Shown one piece after another: positions 11,306 through 22,230 of a stretch of DNA of 64,000 bases. A program made the position numbers and the translations under genes. The stretch covers positions 1,054,001 to 1,118,000 of the forward strand of contig PZJY01000009.1 of assembly GCA_031472005.1 (NCBI GenBank). The letters are read 5' to 3'. Each line of letters opens with the position of its first letter. Position 1 is the stretch's first letter. Below the pieces are notes generated by a model. It made no database searches and was not told the origin of the DNA. It saw only the letters and a list, made by a program, of their open reading frames with translations. Source of the DNA: Tetracladium setigerum. Lineage: Eukaryota > Ascomycota > Leotiomycetes > Helotiales.

Positions 11306-12113
11306 TTTTTGATTTTTTGGGGTTTTGGAGTCGTTGGTGTGATGTGTTCTGGGTTTGGTTTATTATCTGGTGTTGAATGTGGTTTTTTGTTTACTGTGCA
11401 GGATAGGGAAAGTCAGTTCCTAGTGACTGCAAGAGTTCTTGAAGAAGCTTGGTGATACACACAAAATAGTTTTCGTTCTATGTTACTATTTCATCGGCAA
11501 ATTGAGACTGGAATAATATTCGGCTTCGGGTTTTGAGAATGGGGGGGAAAGTCATCTCTTTAAACAGTGCTACGCGTACGTCTCGCGCGATCACGGGTCT
11601 ACTGCAAGCCACGACATTGGCTCAACCTTTGGTTGGTTGGGTTCACGAACTGTGCCTCCTTAAACCACCTTCACTTTCGTTCTTAACTCGGATGCCTGAT
11701 TTTAATAAAATTTCCGGTGGAAATCAATATTATTTTTTTCCATGAGCAAAACAAACCAAGCGAGGGTCATTATAATTTAAGATTGTTTTTGCGATTGGTT
11801 TCCATACTCATTTTGTGCTTGTAAACATGACATTGAGTGAGACAAATGAAAAGATGACAAATATGACAATGCAATTACAAAATATGAAAACAAAAAAAAC
11901 TTACACTCGTGGTATCCAACTATAAAGACTATCCTCATGAAACTTGACCGTTACATATCCCTCGTCCCTCCTCCAGATCATGGAGAACAAGATGGACTAT
12001 TTATATTACACCGCAGTGGATTACTAATCCAAACACAAAGTCCGATGATCTGCCTCAACAACACCTCCCGCAATAATGCCATCTCAAATCAATACCCAAG
12101 TTAAAAGGGCAAA
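11306..12113. other. Intergenic region between divergent genes
   Basis: This 0.8-kb interval separates the divergently transcribed DUF4267-like and HET genes and probably holds both promoters. A G7 run lies near 11541. No gene or repeat was recognised. Confidence 0.5.
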
Positions 12114-14310
12114 ATGGGTTGGTTCCGTCGAAGCAAGAGCCGCTCTCTCTATAGTAATATTCTTGCCGGCGAGCGATCTAACACCATCAGAATTCTCACC
12201 ATTCTTCCAGGCGCCTGGACTGACCCTGTGAAATGCGACCTCCGCGAGGCTCTCCTGAATGACACAGGCCCCTATAAAGCTCTTTCTTACTCCTGGAAAA
12301 CCGGCGAGGACGATGAGGCCTCTCGCCCAATCTTTTGCAATAAAGTCCCGGTCGAAGTAAGTCGGAATCTGTACGGCGCGTTGAGACAGCTGCGGGGCGA
12401 ACGCGATAATGTCAGAATCTGGGTCGATTCGATTTGTATCAACCAAAAGAATAAAGATGAGCGAACAAGTCAGGTGGGAATCATGCGTGATATCTACGCT
12501 GGTAGTACTGAGGTTGTGATTTGGCTCGGTGAGGCAGACTCGAAAGATCACCTAGGCGAGATGGTGTTGCCGATGCTGAGTCGAGACGACGGGGGCCTGG
12601 TTTATCGGTGGTTTGGCGATGAGAGGGATTCGCCAAAGTTGACGGCTTATGTTTCCAAGGAGGTTGAGGAAAGAAGAAATGTTGGGGCTGATGAGGAGAG
12701 TGTTGATATTTTTGGAGCATTTTATGTCTTGAGTACTCTTGTTCGTGGGGTCGAGGCTTCTGATATCCAGGAACTTCGCCATCTCCACAAGTCAGGGCCG
12801 ATTTTGAGGGGATTTGATGCTCTCATGCGGCCACGATGGGTCAGTAATGATGATCTGGGGGTCAAGATATCTGACTGACTTTATGTGACCATAGTGGACA
12901 CGGGCTTGGGTGGTGCAAGAGGTCGTAGTTGCACAAAAGGCGACGGTTCGTTATGGGAAGCTATCCGCGCCTTGGAAGATCTTCGCGAAGGCTGCTTTTC
13001 AGTATGAAAAGGTTCGTCTGGGAGCTAACGCCGATTCCGCGTACCCATACCTCAAAGAGCAGTCACTAGCGCGATTCTCGCGCATGATACTCGAGATTGA
13101 AACCACCAGAGAAGACTGGAAGCAAGCTGAACCAGTTGATTTACTCTCCCTTCTTCGCAAGTTCAGATCGAGGTCTGCGTCTGATGAGAGAGATAAAGTC
13201 TTCGCCTTGCTCGGTCTTGTGCAGTTCTGGCGCAAGAATGAGACGAAAATCAAGCCGAACTATCATGCCGAGGCTATAGAGGTGTCATTTGAGACGACAA
13301 AAAACCTGTTGTCGAGTTTTGGTTCATTGTCTGTTCTTGCGGGGACTTTGCGAACAAGCGAATGCTGTGATTCAAACCCTTCTTGGGTCATTGATTGGAA
13401 TCATCCACCAACTACGAACGAAGATGCGAGACTCTTCAACCTTCGATGGTACAGTGCTGGCGGCAGCCATGGCTTGGTCGAGCTTCACAAGCAGCGTATT
13501 TTGAAAATTGAAGCGACCTATCTCGATGAAGTCCTGGCTATTGGTGACGAACTCAAAGAAACCACGATCACTAGGATGCGACCTGTGATTTCAGACTGGG
13601 TCAATCTCTGCACTCAATATATCGACACCCGACCAAGTTTCGAACAAGCTTCTTATATTGGAGGAGGTTCGCTCGGAGATGCCTTTTGGCGTACCATCTG
13701 CGGCGATCTTGAATTTGTGAAAACAGGAGCGAGCACTTCCATGTTCGATAACAGCGCCGTCAAGAAAGGCTTCCGCAAAGCAACCGAAGACGGATCATCA
13801 GCTTTCGCTCAACTTCGTTCTGCAGATTATAGCCACAGACGTACAACCTCCATCATCAGCGGCTTCTGGCAAGAAAGCAACCAGCCCAACCCTGAGATAT
13901 CAAAGCGTAACGCATTCCACCACGCTGTCGAATGTGCCTCCGAAGGAAGGCGCTTCTTCGTCACTAGAGCTGGGTATATTGGCATTGGCCCGAGAAATAT
14001 TGAAACTGGAGATCGTGCCTTTATCCCCCACGGTAGCCAGGTGCCTTTTATACTTCGCCGAGCTGATCGATCGGTGACTTGTACTGGTGAGAAGATCGAG
14101 AATTTGAGTGCTGCGTCGGCAGATCAGACGACATATATCTCGGCTGGGAGGGATGCGAAGGCGCCTGAAAGAGAGAGGTCTTGTCATGAGACGCATAGGG
14201 ATGTGTCCTATGTTGTTGGTGATGCGTATGTGCATGGGGTTATGAATGGTGAGGTTTTGCAATTACACAGACAAATGTCGTGGGAGACAACAAGTGTGTG
14301 TTTGATTTGA
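12114..14310 (+). CDS. Complete HET-domain protein, 713 aa
   Basis: This is an intact heterokaryon-incompatibility type protein, a fungal allorecognition and cell-death regulator (role by family). Exon 1 is 12114-12839, a 55-nt intron (GTCAGT..CATAG) follows, and exon 2 is 12895-14310. The HET domain occupies roughly residues 50-250: YKALSYSWKTG (54-), VEVSRNLYGALRQL, RIWVDSICINQKNKDERTSQ (101-), then STEVVIWLGEAD. The junction gives MRPRW|WTRAWVVQEVVVAQ, the usual 'RxWTRVWVxQE' motif, which fixes the splice sites. After it come SASDERDKVFALLGLVQFW and a C-terminal RRFFVTRAGYIGIGPRNIETG, then YVVGDAYVHGVMNGEV, the standard end of long HET proteins. No NACHT, WD40 or other extra domain is present. 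It is the only intact HET gene of three within the first 14 kb. Confidence 0.9.
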
Positions 14311-14820
14311 TGGATTTTTGGCTCAAGATTTGAGGAAGGCGAAGTATATAATTGGGTGCGGCGTGCATTTTGGCCTTTGGATAGCAGTTTTGGGTTGGGC
14401 GCGGAGCTGGATTTGTATGTCTCTGGAGGAGAGGTAGAAACTGGCAGAGGTATGCGACACTTGATAACATGATAGTGCCTTCTTTTTTTGGAATCACATT
14501 AGACGAAGCTAGCTTCTGATCCAATATCTTTACATATCTCCCCATTGTCTTCTAGCTTCTGAAGAACAATGATGGGCGAGTAAACGTGTTTCAAGTAGCA
14601 CGAGTTCAGCGTCGTATCAGAGCTGACAAACCTGCAGCAACGATGACCAAACAAGTGCCGACTACATAAACTCCTATGAGCTTGACTTACATCTAAAGAT
14701 AAGTCCCAGCATGAAAATTACAAAAGGCATTCTCAATTTCCTATCAAGGCTAATCAATACCTTATCCCACTGAGCACTGATACCTACACATTCACGGCCA
14801 ACAACCATCAACCCACAAGC
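14311..14820. other. Intergenic region
   Basis: About 0.5 kb between the HET gene and the co-directional oxidoreductase. Nothing is recognised beyond the presumed terminator and promoter. Confidence 0.5.
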
Positions 14821-15942
14821 ATGGCGCACACCAACACCCCCAAAATCTTCCAACCGCTCAAAATCGGCAGCATCAATCTCAACCACCGCATCGTCATGGC
14901 CCCAATGACTCGATTCAAATCCGACGACGAAAACATCCAACTCGATTTCGTCAAAGAATTCTACTCCCAACGTGCCTGCATCCCCGGCACCCTCCTAATC
15001 AGCGAAGCGACGTACATCTCCCCTCGCTCCTGCGGCGCACCCAGCACTCCGGGCATCTGGTCTCAACCACAAATCGCGGCTTGGAAAGAGATTACCAAAG
15101 CCGTTCATGAGAAGGGTAGTTTTATCTTCTGTCAGCTCTGGGCATTAGGACGGACAGCCGATCCGGACATCCTCAAAGCGAAAGGCGAGAGATTCTTATC
15201 AAGTAGCGCTGTTGCTGTGAACGATACTTCGCCCGTGCCGATGGAGATGACGGAAGGAGACATCCAGCTCATCATTGTAGATTTCGCTCGTGCAGCTCAG
15301 AATGCAATCGAAGCTGGCTTTGACGGCGTTGAGATTCACGGCGCGAATGGATATCTTGTTGATCAATTCATCCAAGATACTTGTAATAAACGCACTGATA
15401 GATGGGGAGGGAGCATTGAAAATCGTTCTCGCTTTGCTTTGGAAGTTGCAAAGGCTGTTTCGGGGACTGTTGGTGCTGAGAGGACGGGGATTCGATTGAG
15501 TCCTTTTTCACCATTTCAAGGTATGAGAATGATAGATCCGATTCCACAGTTTGCGCATCTTATTCGTGAACTCAGAGGTTTGGATCTTGCGTATCTTCAT
15601 TTGGTTGAGCCGAGAATTAGTGGGATTGGGGATATCGAGGGGAGGGACGATGAGAGTTCCGATGCCTTGGTTCAAGCGTGGGGGAATGTGAGGCCGATTA
15701 TTCTCGCGGGCGGCTTCAAACCTGACGATGTCAATATGTGGATGGAGAGAAAGCATGCTGATTTGAACGTCTGTGTTGCGTTTGGGCGCTTTTTTATCCC
15801 AAATCCTGATTTGGTTTTTAGGATCCGAGAGGACGTAAAGATTACACAGTACGATCGGGCGAGATTCTATAGACCCAGGTCAAGAGAGGGATATGTCGAT
15901 TATCCGTTCAGTGCAGAATTTGAGACTCGTGCTCAGGCATAG
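14821..15942 (+). CDS. Old Yellow Enzyme family NADH:flavin oxidoreductase, 373 aa
   Basis: This is an intronless FMN-dependent ene-reductase of the Old Yellow Enzyme family, which reduces activated C=C bonds using NAD(P)H. Visible features of the TIM-barrel fold are LKIGSINLNHRIVMAPMTRF at the N-terminus (T30 near FMN) and FIFCQLWALGR. VEIHGANGYLVDQFIQD follows, with the substrate-binding pair H173 and N176. Then come TDRWGGSIENRSRF, IILAGGF, and FGRFFIPNPDLVFRI, the phosphate-binding end. It closes with EGYVDYPF. Length is normal for fungal OYEs (360-400 aa). OYEs occur both in detoxification and in secondary-metabolite clusters, but no synthase gene lies nearby, so a cluster role is not supported. 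No lesion seen. Confidence 0.9.
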   Translation: MAHTNTPKIFQPLKIGSINLNHRIVMAPMTRFKSDDENIQLDFVKEFYSQRACIPGTLLISEATYISPRSCGAPSTPGIWSQPQIAAWKEITKAVHEKGSFIFCQLWALGRTADPDILKAKGERFLSSSAVAVNDTSPVPMEMTEGDIQLIIVDFARAAQNAIEAGFDGVEIHGANGYLVDQFIQDTCNKRTDRWGGSIENRSRFALEVAKAVSGTVGAERTGIRLSPFSPFQGMRMIDPIPQFAHLIRELRGLDLAYLHLVEPRISGIGDIEGRDDESSDALVQAWGNVRPIILAGGFKPDDVNMWMERKHADLNVCVAFGRFFIPNPDLVFRIREDVKITQYDRARFYRPRSREGYVDYPFSAEFETRAQA

Positions 15943-18900
15943 AATATGGATTTCTCATAGACTTATAGAATGATAGATTTGTGTTGAAAATTTGCTAAAT
16001 TTCGAGCTTGTGCTACTTCCATGCAATGTACGGCATGATGGAGGAGGTAGTGGACCACTAAGATCAAACAATATTTACGGGGAACGGAATGGTACAGAAG
16101 GGTGACTGTTGAATTTGTTTGATGAGTATGCGGGGACGAGACAGGAGAAGGGGCTGCTGCTTGGGATGGAGGGTCATCGGCTTCCTCTTACTGGTGACGA
16201 CGTGCTGAATTTGTAGGCAATCAAAAGGAAAAAGAGCAAGTCAGAGAGTTGGGTGTAAAAAGAAGCTCATTGGGTTGGAGCAGTTCGTGGGCGGGAATCC
16301 TGGACAGATCAACTGGAAAAATTTATTGATGATGGGTATTTGGAAGTGGAAAGATTTGTATTGTGTTATTGCTGGTTTTATCTAACTACGCCGCCATTGT
16401 TCCTCCCCTTCCTTCACTCAGCAAGAAGAAACGCCCAAGCAAGAACAGAATAACACAAAGCAAAGGCAAAGAAAACAGAATAAGACGAACAAAGAAAACA
16501 AGAAAGAAACAGCAGATCTCAGAGCCATCCCAAGGGAGATTTCATTTATCCGAAGAATCCCGCCCGTAGGTAGAATATCTAAGGAAAACTATTAGCCCCT
16601 CAGGCCTCTTATCATCATCGATCCGCCCCCCAGCTCGCGCAACACTACTTGCAGGAGATGATAGACTAAATTGAGGAGAGATAAATGGCAGATAAATGGC
16701 AGAGAATATATGTGATGGACTACATAAATATCTGAGATGGCAGTTGAGATGGCATGTTCCGGGCACGGAGAAAAAAAAAGAAGAGGAAAGGAAAAGGAAA
16801 GGAGCAAGGGATTCACGGCGACTTTATACCCAGTAGCCTGAAATTAAGCGAATTGCAAACTTTTAGGTTTGTTTACATTCATCACGTAGCCGCTAATCTT
16901 CGCGGTGGCATATGAAAGGGCGAGGCCGATCAGTGACGGTCGAAGCTAGCGTCATTCGAATGAAGAAGATGCCTTCGTTGGGAAGGCAACGAGAAAGTTG
17001 AAGCGAGGCAGGGTTGCGAGTTCTGATTCCATCGGGAAAGAGTAATACAATCTGAGAAGGGACGCAGAGTGATGACAAGACGTCCCTTTCGCTGAGGGAA
17101 CGGACTGGGAGAGAGAAGAAAGCACGAAGATGAGAAACCTGAAGAAGGAGGAACACCGTTCGCATTTGCCTTCCAATCTTGGGCATGTGTACGAGGTATG
17201 TATTTATATAACGACATATTTGAGAACGACAGTATGCCTCTCTAGGCGAATGGATGTTAAAACATGATTCATTGTTCTACCGATTAAAAGGGATCAGCAT
17301 AATTCACTTCAACCTCGAGAAGGATGGGAAGAGCCTAGGCCGTTGCTGGGGACACCGAATGACGCAGATTTACTGACTCTTTCGTTAAGAAGGGACTCTT
17401 CTGAATTTAAGTCATCCAAAGCATTCCATCTCCTACAATCCGAGTTCTCTTCGCTGAACTGGGCGGATGGATCGACTGGGGAGAGGATTCGCGGTAAAGT
17501 GTGGTGGGAGGAGGACGACGGTTAGAAGGGGAGCAATGCTTGTAAGAGTTAGATTCACTTGATTCCATGATTCTTTGAACGGGTTGGAAACTGCTTACCT
17601 CTGCATTTTGATAGTTCTTTCACTTAAACACTTAATCTTCCTTGTTGTAATCTGTTTTTGGGATGGACTTTCCACACTTGGGAATGGGAGAACTTTAAAT
17701 AAAGAGAGATAATCAAGCATTTTATAGTCAAATCTTTTACTTTAAAAGGATATTGTATTGTCCTTCCAATAATGCGCGGTGTTGCTGCGCATCTTCTCCT
17801 TCGGTATCTTCACTCAGCAACCTGCACAAGCGAACGATGCGCCAGCACAATATATTGGACGACAACCGACAACTTGGCGACTAGGCGAGCGGACCAACAC
17901 CAATGAACGGCAACTGCCGCGCATAGTATCTATCTATAGTTTGGAGATGTAAGATGACAGGCGTCGCTAGATGATTAAGCAGCGAAAGAATCATGTGTTC
18001 GCTTGAAATTGGGTGGGTAGGTAGCTGAGAAGGTATGAGAATAGAACTTGTGCCAAACTTTGAGCATTCGTAAATGCAGGTATATAGATTTGATTGATGA
18101 GAGGAAGTATTTCATCCAGTCAAAGCCGGAGAGAGTGATGAGAATGAATACACCGGCGAGTTCGGATGGTTCCAAACCACGAAGTTCCGTGCAGTTGTGA
18201 GGAAGTGCTTCCGTCCAGTACCCAGAAAGAGCACAACTAGAAAAAAGAAAGTAATCAGAAAAGCAGGCGATCCTCTTAATCATCCACAAAACGAATAATA
18301 ATCCACCCACCCGAACATGTTAGCCGTTTTATCTCCTGACTTCAGGCTCGGGAAGACTATCCAGGAAAACTGGCTTTTGTGGGTAGACTAAAAGTTTGGA
18401 CGTCCACATGGTTCTGGAACTCTACCCACCCCGCATCACCTCAGAAGCACCATTTTAGTGGAAGTTTAGATACTCAAGAATGCGGGATGAAAAGAAAGAA
18501 AGAAAAAGGATCTTTCATGGCTGAGTAACTAACGTCTTACCTCACTCTGCGTCGGTGAGATCATGCAGAAATCGAAGATGCGGGCTGAAGGAAAAGACAA
18601 CGGGAAGGGAACCTAAAATTCAAACTGACTTGGAGAAAAGGGTCTAACACCTGGAGATGCGATGTTTTAAGATTCGAACAATTCAATCTTTATCACTTGT
18701 GGTTTGATTGGTATCTTCGTTCTGGTGAAGAAGTCGAGAAGAGGCGATAAATAATAGAAGGGTGGCTAAAAATAGCAACCCACCTCGTGTACCGTACAGA
18801 ACCCCTCCATCGCTAGAATAATGTGGGACAGCACAGCTGCTGTTGTCAAAACAGTCCAGCCCAGCCATTCGACTTCCACAACCACAACCACAACAACCCC

Positions 18901-19801
18901 CAACCACCCAACCACCAGCCATCAAAATAATGGCGATGCCGACAGCACAACACCACACTGCAAAGTAGAGTGACTTTTCATGCACACCATCCCTTCCCTC
19001 GTCAACCAATACAAACTAAGGGATGCACTACGAGCGAGCCTCCAGACTCCAGCCATCATCTTTCAGCAGCACATGCATCTCAACTTCGCGATGGGTGAGC
19101 ATGGAATTTGAACCCGTGGGAAGAGGGGAAAAAGCCTCAATACCATGCTGTACCGAAAATTCAAAACTCATGGCTCCATGGTGTGCCGTTACCGTCGTGT
19201 TTGATATTGATCAAAGCGTTCCCATTCTTGCATAGACATAAGTGACGATGGCTCGCACACTGAAAGCAAATCTTGAAGCAAAATCTGTTGTCTGCCTCTG
19301 CAAACGAGTTTGACACGCACCCGGCCAACGCAACGTCAAAGAAAGGAACAAGTCAACGTGCTGCGGACGAGCTTCTTACATACATTTGGTTCAGGTCGGT
19401 GAGAGGGAACAGAGCTTCTCTCTTTGACTTTATGTTTAGAGCTGCCGTCTTACAACAACAACAACAACATCATTATTTGGTCAGCACTCTTTTCATAAAA
19501 AGCAAAGGGAAGCCGACTCAACCGCTTTCTATCGTCATTATCACCATCAACACCTCTTTCCAAGATTCCAATCACTCCACAGACAACCCACAACCCTCCA
19601 GATCCCAAAGCAGAATCCCGTTGCTGCATAGGAATATTGGACGTCATCCGTGATCCAATCCTGTTTGGCGATTCTCGACCCCTGCAAGCTTCAATACGAG
19701 AACCTGTCGCCCCAACCTCGTACTGAAGAGCACTACCATATCATCGAACCCTCCTCAACCTTCATCTTTTTTTTTAATCAAGAATCCCTCACAAATCAAA
19801 A
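15943..19801. other. Gene-poor interval, 3.9 kb
   Basis: No protein with recognisable domains was found on either strand. A short direct repeat (GATAAATGGCA twice) is at about 16680-16702. An open frame of 108 codons at 18683-19009 (minus) has hydrophobic stretches but starts with TTG, not ATG. The last part, from about 19440, may be the 5' leader of the following gene; it carries a (CAA)n-like run near 19453. Confidence 0.5.
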
Positions 19802-20611
19802 ATGATGGAAGAACTCACCCTCCGACGAACACGAGCAAAGACTCCTGTCTTTCGTGTTGGACAACTCGAAGCAAACCTACCCTACGATTCGCAGGTCTTG
19901 GCTGAACGCTACCAAGCTCTCCTTCCAGCTCGCTTGCTCAGTCCATTTGTTGAGGTTCCAGAGGGAGAAATCCCCGAGATTCTTAACACCAGATCCATCC
20001 GGAAGGTTAAAAGCCATGAAAGCCTCAGAAGTCTTATGAAGAGACATTCTAGAGATGGAAACATGTCAGATACGGAAACCCTCGTCGACTCGACTCCAGC
20101 CTCTCCTCTTTCTCCGTCATACCCGGATTTCAAGAAACATGACCCCTTCGATAAGCACGTGATTGAAGAGTTCGATCTTTCCAAGAATACAACTTCAAGC
20201 TTCGACAATGACATGGCTCTCAAGATGTGCATGGATCTCTTGACGAATGAACTATCCACGGTACTGGTCGGCGAGACAGTAGAACGACGCCAATCTTCCG
20301 GACTCCAAATTCTCCTCATGATTGAGTCGTATGAGAAGGTGCAACAGCATCTACGACAGGAGAAGCACAATCCTCAGACGACCACCAAGAATGTACAAGA
20401 TGTGGAGAAGATTTTGGAGTACTGGTTGCAAGTTTTGTATGCTGTTTACGACCGGTCCCATGAGCATGAGGTCATGGGGAATGAGGAACACTTTCCTCCT
20501 CCTCTATCGGTTGCTCGACCACCGGCAAGGCATCCTGGAAGGAAATCACTGACTGGGTTGTCCTTTGGAAGGTCGCGTGGAGTTGTGAATGAGAGTGGAG
20601 TCGCATTTTGA
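19802..20611 (+). CDS. Uncharacterised protein, 269 aa
   Basis: I do not recognise a domain. The single-exon ORF starts MMEELTLRRTRAKTPVFRVG after an A/T-rich leader ending ATCAAAAATG, a normal fungal start context. Residues ~30-60 form a likely helical or extended conserved block (LAERYQALLPARLLSPFVEV). Residues 65-110 are Ser/Pro-rich with SHESLRSLMKR and TPASPLSPSYP, possible phosphosites. Residues 130-215 are predicted mostly helical (DMALKMCMDLLTNELSTVL, VEKILEYWLQVLYAVYDRS). The basic tail ends in SFGRSRGVVNESGVAF. The ordered-disordered-ordered layout and good codon structure suggest a genuine conserved fungal protein. No signal peptide or membrane segment is seen. Confidence 0.7.
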   Translation: MMEELTLRRTRAKTPVFRVGQLEANLPYDSQVLAERYQALLPARLLSPFVEVPEGEIPEILNTRSIRKVKSHESLRSLMKRHSRDGNMSDTETLVDSTPASPLSPSYPDFKKHDPFDKHVIEEFDLSKNTTSSFDNDMALKMCMDLLTNELSTVLVGETVERRQSSGLQILLMIESYEKVQQHLRQEKHNPQTTTKNVQDVEKILEYWLQVLYAVYDRSHEHEVMGNEEHFPPPLSVARPPARHPGRKSLTGLSFGRSRGVVNESGVAF

Positions 20612-21668
20612 AGCGAACGGATGAGATGGGAGTGAGTTGAGATGAATCTTGAGATTACCTGGAGACCGTTTTGATATTCGACTGGTTACAGAACTCTCCA
20701 TGGCTGCAGGTTGGGAAACGGAATGAACCAAGGCTTACTACACGAAAAATGAGGAGGTTGGAAATGAACATACCCCGCCTTGCTCTATAACGACTACCTT
20801 TGAAACGACAAGATGCCTTGCATGAAATAGCAACAAGCAAGAGAAACGAAACCGGGCTAAGGGATAGAAGCAACATGGTACTATCCATGATTTTTTTGGC
20901 AGACACATCCCATGTCTTAGAAAAGACGTCAGCAAGACGAAGAAATGGAAGCGATTCGAGGGTAGAGGAGAAGTGCCAGCGACCCAGTCTTGTAGCCGCT
21001 AGTCCGCACGAGCATAATGGTCACTGCCACGCCTGGCCAAAAACGCAATGGGGTCCGATTTGCAGCGCTGACTCACGGGAAAATGGCAAGATGAGAAGAT
21101 GATGAGGCTGTCAAGATTTGGTTGAAAGCATGTTGCCGTCACGAGGAGGAAATTATTGGAAGAATGTACTGTATGTACTATACCCTGGGGAAAGGGCTGG
21201 CCAGGATGTTGAACGATGAAGATGAGATTCACGAAAGTCTGTTGTCTTAGTACTAGTATTTTGTTAATGATGGGAGGTGGGATGTATGGTAATGGGGATG
21301 ACACTAGCTATGGTTGAAATGTTTAATGACTAAATGTATAATGAGATGAATATCTGGATGTTTGAAATTGTATTCTGGACTTATCATTCTTGGATTTTGT
21401 ATGCCACAGGTGACGCAAGGGCCATAGAAGTCTACAGACAAAACCCTTGAGGACAAAAGAAATCTATTCAGAACGAGCAAAATCGAGTACATCAGAATTC
21501 GAGATGGATGATTTTTCAACACAACCAAACCCACTCAAGTAATCGGCTCACTTCGACTTAGTACGCCTCAGGGTTTCCAGGATTATTCGTGTTGGATTAT
21601 TGCAGGTATATTCGAGTGATGCACCGGTCATCAATGTATAATTAATCATTCTTCAATACCTAGCCCAG
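20612..21668. other. Intergenic, 1.1 kb
   Basis: No gene recognised between the 269-aa gene and the receptor remnant. Confidence 0.5.
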
Positions 21669-22230
21669 CTATTCCCACTTGAATGTACCCTTCAAAGGGG
21701 TTTTATAAATTGTCAGACGCTGATGTCGAGGATTTTGAATTCCTGGATGGAGAGGTTGATGAAAAACATTTTGATTTCTAGAAGTATTGGCGCACAGAAC
21801 ATTCTCACTTCTCCTTAACTCATCACCTCCTGGTGGTGGAAGGGTCATACTTCCAGTCGAGAGAGCCTTGACTGCGTCAGTCAAATAACCAACCGCTCCA
21901 GGAAGCACTGCAACGTGGAATACTTGATGACTGCTTCACCACGTGTCGAGCTTTCCTGGAGCATACCTCTCAGGTATATGGGACTATTCTTCTCATCAAT
22001 ATTCATCCAATCAAAGCGGGCATGAATGTAAAAAGAGAAAGTCTTACAGTATACAAGACAGTCCCATCAACGTTAAAAATACCCTCTTCAATGTAAGATC
22101 TTACCAAAATCATCCCATCCGCGGCCCCGCTTACGGATTGCCAAATTTTAGACCTGCGTGGGTATTGGTGCTATCTCAGACAACTGGCATTTCACTCCTT
22201 CACGATAATGTGACCTTGAGATGTTGAAAT
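21669..22230 (-). pseudogene. C-terminal remnant of a PAQR / hemolysin-III family receptor
   Basis: Read on the minus strand, a block near 21968-21880 gives RYAPGKLDTW, then TGA (21936-21938), then SSHQVFHVAVLPGAVGYLTD. The last helix of progestin/adipoQ receptors (yeast IZH family) is marked by 'PGxxDxWxSSHQxFHV', so the match is specific, and the TGA sits where Gly is usual. Just upstream, across a possible intron (GTAAGA..CCTGAG), comes GIFNVDGTVLYT, resembling the preceding helix. A 60-residue tail follows the last helix to the stop at 21669. The N-terminal signature (HEIPxWMxxNxYIxxGYR) and helices 1-4 were not found up to 25 kb. PAQR proteins are seven-helix membrane proteins linked to zinc and sterol homeostasis; this copy is broken. 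Confidence 0.6.

Noticed and set aside
14821..15942. Secondary-metabolite cluster around the Old Yellow Enzyme
   Set aside because: No polyketide, peptide or terpene synthase, P450 or pathway regulator lies within the window next to it.
17011..17032. tRNA B-box-like sequence (GGTTGCGAGTTCTGATTCC)
   Set aside because: No matching A box, acceptor stem or cloverleaf could be drawn around it on either strand.
18683..19009. 108-codon minus-strand frame with two possible membrane helices
   Set aside because: The frame begins with TTG and the first ATG is deep inside a hydrophobic segment; no support for splicing.
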